Below, in pieces: positions 17,933 through 27,414 of a stretch of DNA of 64,000 bases (positions are counted from its first letter, which is position 1; the number at the start of each line of letters is the position of its first letter). This DNA is from Roseovarius nanhaiticus (GTDB lineage: Bacteria > Pseudomonadota > Alphaproteobacteria > Rhodobacterales > Rhodobacteraceae): the NCBI RefSeq assembly GCF_900156535.1, contig NZ_FTNV01000002.1:310001-374000 (forward strand). Direction: 5' to 3'. Under the pieces are notes generated by a model. It made no database searches. It saw only the letters and a program-made list of their open reading frames with translations, and had not been told where the DNA came from. The position numbers and the translations under genes are program-made.

Positions 17933-19429
17933 ATGAAAAATCGGAACAGGCAGCCCATTCGGCTGGGTCTGTGGGCGTTCGCAACGCTCTGGATGTTGGT
18001 CATTTTGCCGCTCAGCGCGGCAGCGGCCCCTTATGCGGCGATGGTGATTGACGCGAGGTCCGGCAAGGTGCTGCACGCTGAAAACGCGGATGCACGGCTG
18101 CATCCCGCCTCGCTGACCAAGATGCTGACCCTCTATATCGCTTTCGAGGCCATCGAGCATGGCGAGATCGGCCTTGATGACGAGGTGGTCATCTCGCGCT
18201 TTGCCGCGTCCGAGCCGCCCAGCAAGCTCGGTCTGAAATCGGGCCAGCGGATCAAGCTCCGCTATCTGATCCGCGCCGCCGCCGTGAAATCCGCCAATGA
18301 CGCCGCCACCGCGATCGGCGAGGCGATCGAGGGCAGCGAGGCGGCCTTTGCCCGCCGGATGAACCGCACCGCGCAGGCGTTGGGTATGTCACGCAGTACG
18401 TTCAAGAACGCGCATGGCCTGACCGAAGAGGGGCACCTGTCGACCGCGCGCGACATGACGGTGATGGGGCGTCACCTGCTTTACGACTTCCCGGAATACT
18501 ACAACCTCTTCTCGCGCATCACTGCCGATGCGGGCGTGCGGAAGGTTTCGCACACCAACCGCAAACTTCTGCGCGACTACAAGGGCGCCGACGGCATCAA
18601 GACCGGCTATACCCGCGCTGCCGGCTTCAACCTTGTCGCCAGCGCCGAGTTGGGCAGCGAGCGGATCATCGCAACCGTCTTTGGCGGACGCTCTACCGCG
18701 ACGCGCAACGCCCGCGTGGCCGAGCTTCTGGATCTCGGCTTTCGCCAGGCGCCCACGCAGATGGCCCTTAACCGGCCAGCCAAGCCACGCTATCAGGGGC
18801 CTGGCGGCACACGCGTTGTGACCGTGGGCGACAACGAAGAACATGGCGTCGCCGGCAAGACCGTGCGCCTGACCACGGCCGCCGCCGTCAAGACCAGCCT
18901 ACGTCCCAAAGCGCGCCCCCTGCCCGCCGAACCGGTGCTGATCGCCGCCGCGGATGACATCGAAAAGGCGCTGGCCGCTGCGCAAGAGGCGGATATCGCC
19001 GCCGCGTCCCTGCCCGGCGCCGAGCAGCCCGCACCGGCCACGACACCCGCCACCGCGGCGGTCGCCGTCGCGCGTGCCGATCCCGACATGCCGCGCCCCG
19101 TGCGCCGCCCCGAGGGCCTGACGCTGGCCAGCCTCCAGACCCAGACCGAAGATCCGGTGCAGGAAGTCGTCACGCGCATCTCCACGTCGGGTGGGCGCAA
19201 TTGGGGCATCAATGTAGGCCGCTATCCCAGCCAATACGCAGCGCGCAAAATCCTGCTGCGAACCGCGCTCAGCGAGATGAGCACACTGGACGGATCGCTG
19301 CGCAAGGTTGTGACCCGCTCGAACGGGTATGACGCGAATTTCATGGGCCTGACGCGTGAGACGGCCGATCTGGCCTGCCGGCGCCTGCAGTCGCGCCAGT
19401 TCACCTGCTTCATGATCGAGCCGGGCTGA
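17933..19429 (+). CDS. D-alanyl-D-alanine carboxypeptidase with SPOR domain
   Basis: This 498-residue low-molecular-mass penicillin-binding protein (peptidase S11) trims the terminal D-Ala of peptidoglycan stem peptides in the periplasm. A signal or anchor segment covers about residues 10-32. The catalytic motifs are SLTK (Ser60-Lys63), SAN (120-122) and KTG (223-225). A Pro/Ala-rich linker (about 270-420) leads to a C-terminal SPOR domain (about 425-498, from GRNWGINVGRY), which in other proteins binds denuded glycan at division sites. DacA's usual C-terminal amphipathic helix is replaced by SPOR, as is common in alphaproteobacteria. The ATG follows GTGGTTCC, a weak ribosome site. Confidence 0.93.
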   Translation: MKNRNRQPIRLGLWAFATLWMLVILPLSAAAAPYAAMVIDARSGKVLHAENADARLHPASLTKMLTLYIAFEAIEHGEIGLDDEVVISRFAASEPPSKLGLKSGQRIKLRYLIRAAAVKSANDAATAIGEAIEGSEAAFARRMNRTAQALGMSRSTFKNAHGLTEEGHLSTARDMTVMGRHLLYDFPEYYNLFSRITADAGVRKVSHTNRKLLRDYKGADGIKTGYTRAAGFNLVASAELGSERIIATVFGGRSTATRNARVAELLDLGFRQAPTQMALNRPAKPRYQGPGGTRVVTVGDNEEHGVAGKTVRLTTAAAVKTSLRPKARPLPAEPVLIAAADDIEKALAAAQEADIAAASLPGAEQPAPATTPATAAVAVARADPDMPRPVRRPEGLTLASLQTQTEDPVQEVVTRISTSGGRNWGINVGRYPSQYAARKILLRTALSEMSTLDGSLRKVVTRSNGYDANFMGLTRETADLACRRLQSRQFTCFMIEPG

Positions 19430-19451
19430 GCTATTTCACAGGGCATCGGAC

Positions 19452-19488
19452 AAAGGCGCGGCGGGCATGTCCCCTAGCGCCTTTTTCA
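19452..19488 (+). terminator. Intrinsic terminator after the carboxypeptidase
   Basis: AAAGGCGC (19452-19459) pairs with GCGCCTTT (19477-19484) around a 17-base loop, followed by TT and CATTTT. It overlaps the end of the convergent LysR gene. Confidence 0.6.
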
Positions 19489-20370
19489 TTTTGCAGGTGC
19501 AACATCACGCTGCGCGCGCAACCATCGGCGAAACGCCTTGGCTTGAGGGCGCAGGATGCCGGGCCGCGTCACGATGAAATACCCCGTCTCGCCGCAATCG
19601 CGAAAGAGGATGCGCAACCGGCCCGCCGCGACATCTGCCTCGACGGACGAAGCCGTCAATACCGCAACGCCGTGGCCCGCGCGCGCGCCATCAAGCATCA
19701 GGTTGCCCGGCACCTGAGTGATCGAATGACCACGCGGCAGTTCCAGCCCGGCACGAAACATCCAGTCCGAGGCAGGGCTCTGATCCAGCTCTGTCAGCCA
19801 CGGATAATCCAGCAACTCCTCCCGCGTAGTGAACTGCCGATCCCCGACCAGCGAAGGCGCCGCCGTCACGACGATATCTGTCGGCACAAGCAGCTCGGCC
19901 TCCAGCCCGTCCCAGTGACCAAGACCAAACCGCAGCGCCAGATCAACACCGCCCGGCGCCGGATCGGCGCGCTGTGGCGAGGGATGCACCATCAGGTCCA
20001 CGCCGGGATGGCGCGTCTGAAAATCACGCAACCGCGGCATCAGCCAGACCGCTGCAAATTGCGGCGTCGTCGAGATCTGAAGCGGCCGCGCGGCATCCGC
20101 ACCCGTCAGCGCCGCCACCTGCTGCGCGATGAGGCCAAAGCCCTCGTCCAGCGCAGCGGCCAGATGCTTGCCCTCATCCGTCAAAGCCAAGCCGCGCCCC
20201 TCGCGCCGAACCAGTGCCAGGCCCATATGCGCCTCCAGCGCCTTGATCTGCTGGCTGATCGCGGCGTGGCTGACATTCAGCGCCGCCCCCGCGCCGCTGG
20301 CGGATCCCGCCTGCGCCAGCGCCGAAAACGCGCGCAAGGCGTTCAGCGAGGGAAGGTCGCACCAATTCAT
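19486..20370 (-). CDS. LysR-family transcriptional regulator
   Basis: The 294-residue regulator has an N-terminal winged helix-turn-helix (about residues 8-65: LNALRAFSALAQAGSASGAG, then NVSHAAISQQIKALE). It is followed by a periplasmic-binding-protein-like effector domain. The N-terminal MNWCDLPSLNALRAF and the overall form resemble GcvA-type regulators. It is divergent from a 46-residue ORF, the usual arrangement in which a LysR protein controls its neighbour across a shared promoter. The effector is unknown. Confidence 0.93.
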   Translation of the reverse strand: MNWCDLPSLNALRAFSALAQAGSASGAGAALNVSHAAISQQIKALEAHMGLALVRREGRGLALTDEGKHLAAALDEGFGLIAQQVAALTGADAARPLQISTTPQFAAVWLMPRLRDFQTRHPGVDLMVHPSPQRADPAPGGVDLALRFGLGHWDGLEAELLVPTDIVVTAAPSLVGDRQFTTREELLDYPWLTELDQSPASDWMFRAGLELPRGHSITQVPGNLMLDGARAGHGVAVLTASSVEADVAAGRLRILFRDCGETGYFIVTRPGILRPQAKAFRRWLRAQRDVAPAK

Positions 20371-20469
20371 TCGTTAGCCTGCTTTACATGTGGGTAATAT
20401 TCCAGACTCGCATCATGTCACGCAAAAGCGCAATTGTATAGCATATCAGCGCAATGAAAGGATCGCGCC

Positions 20470-20610
20470 ATGCTCAGTATCTTTGCCAAAACTTTCATGA
20501 CTGCCGCACGTCAGCCCGAGGTCAAAGGCCATCAAGGCACCCGTCACCGCTTTGAATCGCGCCGCGAGGCCGAGATCGAGGCGCATCTGACCGCGCGGCG
20601 CCGCGACTAA
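20470..20610 (+). CDS. Small basic protein (46 residues), divergent from LysR
   Basis: The ORF translates to MLSIFAKTFMTAARQPEVKG followed by a charged half ending AEIEAHLTARRRD. AAAGGA lies seven bases before the ATG, good spacing for a ribosome site. A short hydrophobic N-terminus and a Glu/Arg-rich C-terminus suggest an amphipathic helical peptide. It is transcribed away from the LysR gene 99 bases off, and its stop abuts a terminator. No family was recognised; it may be a target of the regulator, but this is inference. Confidence 0.55.
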   Translation: MLSIFAKTFMTAARQPEVKGHQGTRHRFESRREAEIEAHLTARRRD

Positions 20611-20648
20611 ACAAAAACGGCCCGCCCCCGGATTTCCCGGAGGCGGGC
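20611..20648 (-). terminator. Intrinsic terminator of the CBS-domain gene
   Basis: Read on the minus strand, GCCCGCC-T-CCGG pairs with CCGG-G-GGCGGGC around GAAAT, then CGTTTTTGT. It serves the minus-strand CBS gene and may also end the 46-residue ORF, which stops one base away. Confidence 0.8.
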
Positions 20649-20675
20649 GATGCATGTCTGCCGTGGGGTATGCGT

Positions 20676-21215
20676 TCAGATCACGCTCAGCACGATGATC
20701 ATCGCGAGTGCATACATCAAGATGCCGCCGCCTATTAGGAAATAGGGAAACCTGCCCATGACCTGCGCCTTGGCCAAATTGCCCGCTTGAGCCAGCAGGT
20801 CGGGCCATGTGTAGCTGACAAAATCGCCTTGTGTGAATATCGCCTTGATGCGCCCATTCTCGTCGGTGACGGGCAAGCGGCGAAAGCGATCATTGGACAT
20901 GATGCGCAGCCAGTCGATGATCTGATCATCCTCGCGGGCGCAACGTGGGTTGCGCGTCATCAGCTCGGACACTTTCGTCTTGGCCGGATCCAGCCCCTTG
21001 TCGACCAGCTTCTTGAGAATATCGCGCTCGGTCATGATGCCGGTCACTTTCTCGTCGTCGTTCACCACGATGATGCACCCGAAATTACGCTCGGTCATGT
21101 CGGCCACCGCAGCGGCGACCGTGCTGTCCTCGCGGCAGGTCAGCGGCTCGGGTTTGCTGGGATATTCGGGGCGGTCCATCAGGCGGGCGCCAGTTCGATT
21201 TTCGGTTGCGGCCAT
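20676..21215 (-). CDS. CBS-domain protein with C-terminal membrane anchor
   Basis: The 179-residue protein has two CBS motifs in tandem, about residues 20-75 (PLTCREDSTVAAAVADMTER, then GIMTERDILKKLVDKGL) and about 80-140 (SELMTRNPRCAREDDQIIDW, then IKAIFTQGDFV). Its C-terminal hydrophobic helix (FPYFLIGGGILMYALAMIIV) should anchor it in the inner membrane. CBS pairs bind adenine nucleotides and regulate attached domains, but here nothing is attached except the membrane helix. AAGGA lies before the ATG at 21215. Confidence 0.88.
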   Translation of the reverse strand: MAATENRTGARLMDRPEYPSKPEPLTCREDSTVAAAVADMTERNFGCIIVVNDDEKVTGIMTERDILKKLVDKGLDPAKTKVSELMTRNPRCAREDDQIIDWLRIMSNDRFRRLPVTDENGRIKAIFTQGDFVSYTWPDLLAQAGNLAKAQVMGRFPYFLIGGGILMYALAMIIVLSVI

Positions 21216-21342
21216 TGGTCGGTCCTTCCGATGATTGCGTTTGCTTGGAATTGAGGTAGCCCGCACCGCCCATGCGTCAAAGACACGCAGCGACCCTACC
21301 CTGAGCAGGGCGGGATCGACCAATCGCTACAGAGGCTTAGGG

Positions 21343-22953
21343 CTAGCGCGCCGCGCCCTCATGCGCCACATCCAGCGCGGCGCGCAGCAAGGCTTGGGTG
21401 TATTCGGTTTGCGGACGCTCGAAGAGGTCTTCGGCACTGCCGGCCTCGACCACATCACCCTGCTTCATAACCATGATCTTGTGGCTCATCGCACGCACCA
21501 CCGCGAGGTCGTGGCTGATGAAAAGATAGGCCAGTCCATATTTCTGCTGCAGCCGGCGCAGCAGATCCACGATCTGAACCTGCACCGTCATGTCCAGCGC
21601 GCTTGTCGGCTCGTCGAGCACCAAGAGCCGGGGCCGCAGGATCATCGCGCGGGCGATCGCGATACGCTGGCGCTGTCCGCCCGAGAACTCGTGCGGGTAG
21701 CGATCCATCGCCGCGCGCGGCAATTCCACCTCGTCCAGCATCTCGGCCACCAGATCGCGCTGCGATCGGCCCTCTTGCCCCTCGGGCAGGCCATGCACGC
21801 CCAGACCCTCGGCAATGATCTCGGCGCAGGTCATACGCGGGCTGAGGCTGCCGAACGGGTCCTGAAAGACGATCTGCATGTCCGCGCGCCGGCGGCGCAG
21901 CGCCTTGGTGGACCAGCCATGCACATCCTCGCCGCAAAACCGGATGCCCCCTTCGGAGCCAATCAGCCGCATCATGGCCAGCGCCAGCGTTGTCTTGCCG
22001 GACCCGCTCTCGCCCACGATGCCAAGCGTCTCGCCCGCGTGCACGCTCAGGCTGGCCTCGTTGACCGCCTTGACGTGACCAACCGTCTTTTTGAGGAAGC
22101 CTTTCTGGATCGGGAACCAGACCCGCAGCTTGTCGGCCTCAAGGATGACGGGCGCATCGGGCGCCACTGGCGCCGGCCTTCCCGATGGCTGCGCATTCAG
22201 CAGCTTGCGGGTATAGTCATGCTGCGGATTGCCAAAGACCTCGGCCGTGGGCCCGGCCTCGACCACCATCCCGTCCTTCATCACACACACCTTGTCGGCG
22301 ATACGCCGCACGATCCCCAGATCGTGGGTGATGAAGAGCAGCCCCATGTCACGGCTCTTCAGCTCCGCCAACAGCTCAAGAATCTGCGCCTGAATGGTCA
22401 CATCAAGCGCCGTCGTCGGCTCGTCCGCGATCAGGATGTCGGGCTCGTTTGCCAGCGCCATTGCAATCATCACGCGCTGCCGCTGCCCGCCCGACAGCTG
22501 ATGGGGATAGGCGCCCAGACGGCTCTCGGGCTCGCGAATGCCGACCTCGGTCAGCAGTTCGATGATGCGCGCGCGGGCCTCCGCCCCGGTTAATCCCTGG
22601 TGCAGCGCCAGCGACTCGCCCAGCTGCTTTTCCAGCGTATGCAGCGGATTGAGCGAGGTCATCGGCTCCTGAAATATGAAGCTGATGTCGTTGCCGCGCA
22701 CCTTGCGCAGGGTCTTTGCCGGCGCGCCAATCAGCTCCTGCCCGTCATATTTTACACTGCCGCCCACCTCCGCGGCATCGCCCAGCAACGACACGGTGCT
22801 GAGCGCGGTGACGGATTTGCCCGACCCGCTCTCGCCCACCAGAGCGACGGTCTCGCCCCGGTCCACGGTAAAGCTGACGCCATGCACGCAGCGCGTCAGC
22901 GTCCCATCCTGCCGAAAGGCGATGGTCAGGTTTTCGACCGTCAGAAGGCTCAT
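21343..22953 (-). CDS. yejF: Peptide ABC transporter, duplicated ATPase
   Basis: The 536-residue fusion of two ABC ATPase domains drives the YejABEF oligopeptide/microcin C importer. Walker A motifs are [10 protein letters not shown] (first half) and [10 protein letters not shown] (second half). Signatures are LSGGQRQR and FSGGQRQR, and Walker B regions are DILIADEP and LLVLDEP. Each half has the OppD/F-type C-terminal extension (GRPAPV and ERPQTEYT). Its start overlaps the yejE stop by ATGA. It is last in the operon yejA-yejB-yejE-yejF. Confidence 0.95.
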   Translation of the reverse strand: MSLLTVENLTIAFRQDGTLTRCVHGVSFTVDRGETVALVGESGSGKSVTALSTVSLLGDAAEVGGSVKYDGQELIGAPAKTLRKVRGNDISFIFQEPMTSLNPLHTLEKQLGESLALHQGLTGAEARARIIELLTEVGIREPESRLGAYPHQLSGGQRQRVMIAMALANEPDILIADEPTTALDVTIQAQILELLAELKSRDMGLLFITHDLGIVRRIADKVCVMKDGMVVEAGPTAEVFGNPQHDYTRKLLNAQPSGRPAPVAPDAPVILEADKLRVWFPIQKGFLKKTVGHVKAVNEASLSVHAGETLGIVGESGSGKTTLALAMMRLIGSEGGIRFCGEDVHGWSTKALRRRRADMQIVFQDPFGSLSPRMTCAEIIAEGLGVHGLPEGQEGRSQRDLVAEMLDEVELPRAAMDRYPHEFSGGQRQRIAIARAMILRPRLLVLDEPTSALDMTVQVQIVDLLRRLQQKYGLAYLFISHDLAVVRAMSHKIMVMKQGDVVEAGSAEDLFERPQTEYTQALLRAALDVAHEGAAR

Positions 22954-24056
22954 CTAAACGTCTTTCTGGGGTCGAAGGCGTCGCGCACCCCTTCAAAGAT
23001 AAAGACCAGCAGCGACAGCATTATCGCGAAGGCGAAAAAGGCGGTAAAGGCCAGCCACGGCGCCTGCAGGTTCTGCTTGGCCTGCAAGGTCAGCTCGCCC
23101 AATGAGGGCGACGAAGACGGCAAGCCAAAGCCGAGGAAGTCGAGCCCCGCCAAGAGCGAGATCGTCCCGGTGATCACGAAGGGCAGCATGGTCAGCGTCG
23201 CCACCATCGCATTCGGCAGCATGTGGCGGAACATGATGCGCCGATTGCTGACGCCCAGCGCCTTGGCCGCGCGCACGTATTCCAGGTTGCGCGCGCGCAA
23301 GAACTCGGCCCGCACCACGCCCACCAGCGCCATCCACCCGAAAAGCACCGTGATCCCGACCAACAGCCAGAAACCCCGCGGCAGGATGGCAAACAGGATG
23401 ATGATCACATAAAGCTGCGGGGTCGCTGCCCAGATCTCGATGAACCGCTGAAAGGTCAGATCCAGCCAGCCGCCGAAATAGCCCTGCACCGCCCCCGCCG
23501 CGATCCCGATGACCGAGGCGAGCGTGGTCACGATCAGCGTGAACATCACCGAAAGGCGGAAGCCGTAGATGACGCGCGCCAGCACGTCCCGCTTGGTATT
23601 GTCCGTGCCCAAGAGATTCTGCCCGTTCGGCGGCAGCGGCGCCGCCCCGGGCCGGTCGACGGGGGTGTCGTAGCTGTAGGGAATGGGCGGCCAGATGGCC
23701 CAGCCCTTGGCGATCTCCTCGCCCTCCACCACGCCATCGGCGGCATCTCCGATGACCCCTTCCGGATCGTCGAAACAGATATCAAGCCCGCCGGACGCGA
23801 TCAGGCAGCGCACTTCGGGATCGCGGTAAACCGCCTCGGTCTTGAAATCGCCGCCAAATTCCGTCTCGGGATAGAAATTGAAGATCGGCGTATAATACTC
23901 GCCCCGGTACTGCACCAGGATTGGCTTGTCGTTGGCGATGAACTCGGCAAAGAGACTCAGCCCGAAGACAATCGAAAAGAGGACCAGCGACCAGAACGCA
24001 CGCCGATTGCGCCGGAAATTGCGCCACCGACGCTGGTTGAGCGGCGAAAGGGCCAT
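22950..24056 (-). CDS. yejE: Peptide ABC transporter, permease YejE
   Basis: The 368-residue inner-membrane permease of the DppC/OppC family has an unusually long periplasmic insert after the first membrane helix, typical of YejE (about residues 40-150, with GGDFKTEAVYRDPEVRCLIA and the GTDNTKRDV motif). Five more hydrophobic segments and the EAA-type loop (EYVRAAKALGVSNRRIMFRH) contact the ATPase. The ATG at 24056 starts MALSPLNQRRWRNFRRNR, the family form. The 124-base gap upstream of it holds a dispersed motif and two hairpins. Confidence 0.94.
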   Translation of the reverse strand: MALSPLNQRRWRNFRRNRRAFWSLVLFSIVFGLSLFAEFIANDKPILVQYRGEYYTPIFNFYPETEFGGDFKTEAVYRDPEVRCLIASGGLDICFDDPEGVIGDAADGVVEGEEIAKGWAIWPPIPYSYDTPVDRPGAAPLPPNGQNLLGTDNTKRDVLARVIYGFRLSVMFTLIVTTLASVIGIAAGAVQGYFGGWLDLTFQRFIEIWAATPQLYVIIILFAILPRGFWLLVGITVLFGWMALVGVVRAEFLRARNLEYVRAAKALGVSNRRIMFRHMLPNAMVATLTMLPFVITGTISLLAGLDFLGFGLPSSSPSLGELTLQAKQNLQAPWLAFTAFFAFAIMLSLLVFIFEGVRDAFDPRKTFR

Positions 24057-24072
24057 CAGCGCCGCCCCCCCG

Positions 24073-24094
24073 TTTCTTCTTGCGAAAAATATCC
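24073..24094 (+). repeat. Dispersed intergenic motif, related copy E
   Basis: TTTCTTCTTGCG then AAAAATATCC. It is related to copies A-D at the same base positions but less similar. It lies between yejB and yejE, where a transporter operon would not normally need a spacer. Confidence 0.45.
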
Positions 24095-24108
24095 TGGGGT
24101 GAGCCGGA

Positions 24109-24148
24109 GGATTTCGCAGAAATCCGTAGGCGAGGGGCAACGCCCCTC
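24109..24148. repeat. Two adjacent hairpins between yejB and yejE
   Basis: GGATTT-CGCAG-AAATCC (24109-24125) and GAGGGGC-AAC-GCCCCTC (24132-24148) are perfect inverted repeats. They sit just after the dispersed motif in the 124-base yejB-yejE gap. In the mRNA they could attenuate or stabilise the downstream part of the operon. Confidence 0.5.
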
Positions 24149-24180
24149 TGCGCGGCTAACCAGATGGACAGAACAGCGCA

Positions 24181-25269
24181 TCATCCCTCCCGCTTCTCGA
24201 AGTCGATGCGCGGATCGACCAGCACATACATCAGGTCGCTAAAGATGTTCACCACGAGGCCGATCAGGCCAAAAAGGAACAGCGTGCCGAACATCACCGG
24301 GTAATCGCGCCCCACGGCCGCCTCGAAGCCCAGTCGCCCCAGACCATCGAGCGAGAAGATCGTCTCGATCAGGACAGACCCGCCAAAGAAGATGCCGATG
24401 AAGACCGTCGGAAATCCCGCGATCACGATCAGCATCGCGTTGCGAAAGACATGGCCGTAGAGCACACGCTTTTCCGACAACCCCTTGGCGCGGGCGGTAA
24501 TCACGTACTGCTTCTTCACCTCGTCGAGAAAGCTGTTCTTGGTCAGTAGCGTCAGCGTCGCAAAGGCTGCAATGGTGCTGGCCAGCACCGGCAGGGCGAT
24601 GTGCCACAGATAATCGAGTATCTTGCCGGCCAGCGTGAACGTGTCGAATTCGTCCGAGGTGAGGCCGCGCAGAGGAAAGATCTTGAAATAACTGCCCCCC
24701 GCAAAGAGGACCAGCAGCATGATGGCAAAGAGGAAGGCCGGGATCGCATAGGCCACGATGATTATCCCACTGGTCCAGGTATCGAAGGTGCTGCCATCCC
24801 GCACCGCCTTGGACACGCCCAGCGGGATCGAGATGAGATAGGCGATCAACGTGGACCATAGCCCGAGCGAGATCGAGACAGGCATTTTCTCCAGCACCAG
24901 ATCGGTCACCTCGATCTTGCGGAAATAACTCTCGCCGAAATCGAACTGCATGTAATTCCACATCATCAGGCCGAACCGCTCCAGCGGCGGCTTGTCGAGG
25001 CCGAACTGCCTTTCCAGCTCTGCGATCATCTCGGGCGGCAGGCCGCGCGCGCCGACATAGGCATTTTCGCCTTGGGTGCCCATGGCCGTGCCCGCATCGC
25101 TGCCGCCACCGGCAAAGCTGTCAAAGACGTCGCCCTTGCCCTGCATGTTGGCGATGGCCTGCTCGACGGGGCCGCCCGGCACGAATTGCACAAGGGCAAA
25201 GTTGATCACCATGATCCCCAGAAGGGTCGGGATGATCAGCAAGAGCCGCCGCAGGATATAGGCCCCCAT
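24181..25269 (-). CDS. yejB: Peptide ABC transporter, permease YejB
   Basis: The 362-residue DppB/OppB-type permease has an N-terminal helix ([20 protein letters not shown]) and a large periplasmic segment (about residues 35-120). Several membrane helices follow, and the EAA loop ([20 protein letters not shown]) contacts the ATPase. It begins six bases after the yejA stop. It forms the channel with YejE. Confidence 0.94.
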   Translation of the reverse strand: MGAYILRRLLLIIPTLLGIMVINFALVQFVPGGPVEQAIANMQGKGDVFDSFAGGGSDAGTAMGTQGENAYVGARGLPPEMIAELERQFGLDKPPLERFGLMMWNYMQFDFGESYFRKIEVTDLVLEKMPVSISLGLWSTLIAYLISIPLGVSKAVRDGSTFDTWTSGIIIVAYAIPAFLFAIMLLVLFAGGSYFKIFPLRGLTSDEFDTFTLAGKILDYLWHIALPVLASTIAAFATLTLLTKNSFLDEVKKQYVITARAKGLSEKRVLYGHVFRNAMLIVIAGFPTVFIGIFFGGSVLIETIFSLDGLGRLGFEAAVGRDYPVMFGTLFLFGLIGLVVNIFSDLMYVLVDPRIDFEKREG

Positions 25270-25275
25270 GCGGCG

Positions 25276-27234
25276 TTACCTCATTTCGCCCGACGCGGCG
25301 AGCGCGGCGGCCTTGTCCGGATCAACCCACCAGAAATCCAGCACGCCCAGCGCATAGGGCGGCATCGGCTCGGGATGGGCGAACTTGTCCCAATAGGCGA
25401 CCCAGTGAGAATCGTTGTACCAAACGGGGATCATAAACCGCTCATAGCGCAGCGCACGGTCGAGGGCCATCAGCGCCGCCTCCTGCGTGGCCAGATCGTT
25501 GGTGTCCAGCGCCGCGTTGATGATGGCGTCCACCATGGGGCTGGCGAGGCCCGCGGGATTGAACAGGCTGTATTCCGCCCCTTCCGAGCCGAAACGCTGC
25601 ATCAGGCCGGTGCCGGGCTCCAGAAAGGCCATGTAGCTGTCGAAAATCATGTCGTAATCGCGGTCTCGGTTGCGCAGCGTGTATTGCGACGAGTCGATCT
25701 TCTCCATCTTGGCATCGATGCCCATCGCCTCGAGATTATTGATGAAATTCTCGACCACGGCGACGATCGTGGCCGACCCCGAGGAGGAGACGGGCAATTC
25801 GATGCTCAGCACCTCACCCTCCGCATTACGCCGCATGCCGCCCTCGCCTACGGGCCAGCCGGCCTCGTCAAGCAGCGACATCGCGCGGCGCAGGTTGCGC
25901 CGGTCCGTCAGGCGGCTGGCATCCGAAGTATGCGCCGTGACTGCCGGCTGGGTCAGCACCTCTTCGGGGATGACGTCGCCGAGGCTTTGCAGCAATTCCA
26001 GCTCGGCGCCTTCGGGCGCCCCCATTGCTTCCAGCGGCGTATCCTGAACAAAGCTGTCGCGCTGCTCGAAAAGGCCGAATTGCAGGCTCTCGTTGGTCCA
26101 TTCAAAGTTGAAGGCCAGAGAGATCGCCTCGCGCACACGCTTGTCCTGCAGCTTCTCACGGCCGAGGTTGAAGACGAAGCCGGAAGGAACAGGGGGCGAG
26201 CCGTCGGGGATCTCTTCCAGCTTGACCCAGCCCTCGTTCGCGGCGGGAAAATCATAGCCCGTCGCCCAGGTCTTGGATGTCGTCTCGGCGCGGAAGCTGT
26301 ATTCGCCCCCGGTGAATGCCTGAAACGCGACGGCGTCATCGGCGAAGTAAAGCACGCTGATCGTATCGAAATTGTGCCGTCCCAGATTGATCGGCAGGTC
26401 GCGGCCCCAATACTCGGGGTTGCGCGTGTAGGTGATGCTGCGGTCGGCCTCGGCGTTTTGCAGGACATAGGGCCCCGAGCCGGGGGACGGGTCCATGCGC
26501 GGCTCATCAAGGCGCGCGCCCGTTTCCTCGTACCACGCCTTCGAGAAGACCGGCACATTGCCAACCTGGTCGATCAGCGACCGGCGCGAGATACCTTCGG
26601 CGAAAGTGAACTTGACCGTATGATCGTCCAGCGCTTCGGCGCCCGGCACACGCTGCCTTACCGCTTCGGCGTAGGATTGCAGGCCCTGATCCAGCAGCAG
26701 ATTGTGCGAAAAGACGACGTCATGCGCCGTCACTGGCGTGCCGTCCGAAAACCGCGCTTCGGGGCGCATATAAAAGATGACCCAATTCTTGCCCGCATCA
26801 TATTCCAGCCGCTCGGCCAGCAGGCCGTAGGACTGACCATAGACATCGGCGGGCAGACCCTCACTGGTGCTGGGCATGTCGCCCAGCAGGCTTTCGTACA
26901 TCATCCATGAATAGGCCCCCGCGCGATCCTTGCGCGAATAGGGGTTCATAGAGCTGAACGTGCCGGTCACGGCCAGCGATATCTCGCCGCCTTTGGGCGC
27001 CTCGGGGTTCACATAGTCGAAATGCGGGAAATCGGCGGGGTATTTCAGATCACCGAAATAGCTGTAGCCATGGCTTGTGATGATCTCGGCGTCCTGGTTA
27101 TTGCCAGTGGCTGCGGCATCATCGGCCAGCGCGCCATGGGCCATGAGGGCCGCAATGGCCAGTCCGGCAAGGGCCGCGCGCAGACCAAAGCTGCGCCCGC
27201 CTGCCGTCTGTGCCTTGGTGTCGCCAGATCTCAT
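25276..27234 (-). CDS. yejA: Peptide ABC transporter, substrate-binding protein YejA
   Basis: The 652-residue family-5 extracellular solute-binding protein has a Sec signal peptide (about residues 1-37, ending HGALA-DD; a basic MRSGDTKAQ precedes it). It captures oligopeptides for the YejBEF channel; in E. coli the Yej system imports microcin C. Conserved stretches include SMNPYSRKDRAGAYSWMMYE and the YWGRDLP and PEPMPPY regions. It is the first gene of the yej operon; the promoter lies in the 180 bases upstream, which also hold an AT-rich TATATA stretch. Confidence 0.95.
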   Translation of the reverse strand: MRSGDTKAQTAGGRSFGLRAALAGLAIAALMAHGALADDAAATGNNQDAEIITSHGYSYFGDLKYPADFPHFDYVNPEAPKGGEISLAVTGTFSSMNPYSRKDRAGAYSWMMYESLLGDMPSTSEGLPADVYGQSYGLLAERLEYDAGKNWVIFYMRPEARFSDGTPVTAHDVVFSHNLLLDQGLQSYAEAVRQRVPGAEALDDHTVKFTFAEGISRRSLIDQVGNVPVFSKAWYEETGARLDEPRMDPSPGSGPYVLQNAEADRSITYTRNPEYWGRDLPINLGRHNFDTISVLYFADDAVAFQAFTGGEYSFRAETTSKTWATGYDFPAANEGWVKLEEIPDGSPPVPSGFVFNLGREKLQDKRVREAISLAFNFEWTNESLQFGLFEQRDSFVQDTPLEAMGAPEGAELELLQSLGDVIPEEVLTQPAVTAHTSDASRLTDRRNLRRAMSLLDEAGWPVGEGGMRRNAEGEVLSIELPVSSSGSATIVAVVENFINNLEAMGIDAKMEKIDSSQYTLRNRDRDYDMIFDSYMAFLEPGTGLMQRFGSEGAEYSLFNPAGLASPMVDAIINAALDTNDLATQEAALMALDRALRYERFMIPVWYNDSHWVAYWDKFAHPEPMPPYALGVLDFWWVDPDKAAALAASGEMR

Positions 27235-27363
27235 GCCGTCCCTCCCGAGTGATGTGAATACAGTCTTATATATACAAGCCGCACGCTAAAGGAGGGGCAG
27301 CGCGACATTCAAGCGGGTAAAAAATTTGTCAGCGCGCGCGCCGAGGGGCACCGGACATAAATA

Positions 27364-27393
27364 GGGCCGCCACTCCATCGGGAATGACGGCCC
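27364..27393 (-). terminator. Terminator hairpin after the cytochrome c gene
   Basis: On the minus strand GGGCCGTCATTCC pairs fully (with G-T pairs) with GGAGTGGCGGCCC around CGAT, 22 bases past the cytochrome stop. A short TATTTAT follows rather than a long T-run. Confidence 0.6.
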
Positions 27394-27414
27394 ATGATCC
27401 GCTATAATGCGGTG

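Noticed and set aside
20470-21215. Toxin-antitoxin pair from the small ORF and its neighbour
   Set aside because: The neighbours are convergent, not an operon; the CBS protein has no toxin motif, and a terminator stands between them.
24057-24180. IS element or miniature transposon between yejB and yejE
   Set aside because: No terminal inverted repeats, target-site duplication or transposase remnant was visible; only two short local hairpins and a short motif.
25072-26910. 612-codon open frame on the plus strand opposite yejA
   Set aside because: It shadows the yejA coding sequence; the true product has a signal peptide and conserved motifs on the minus strand.
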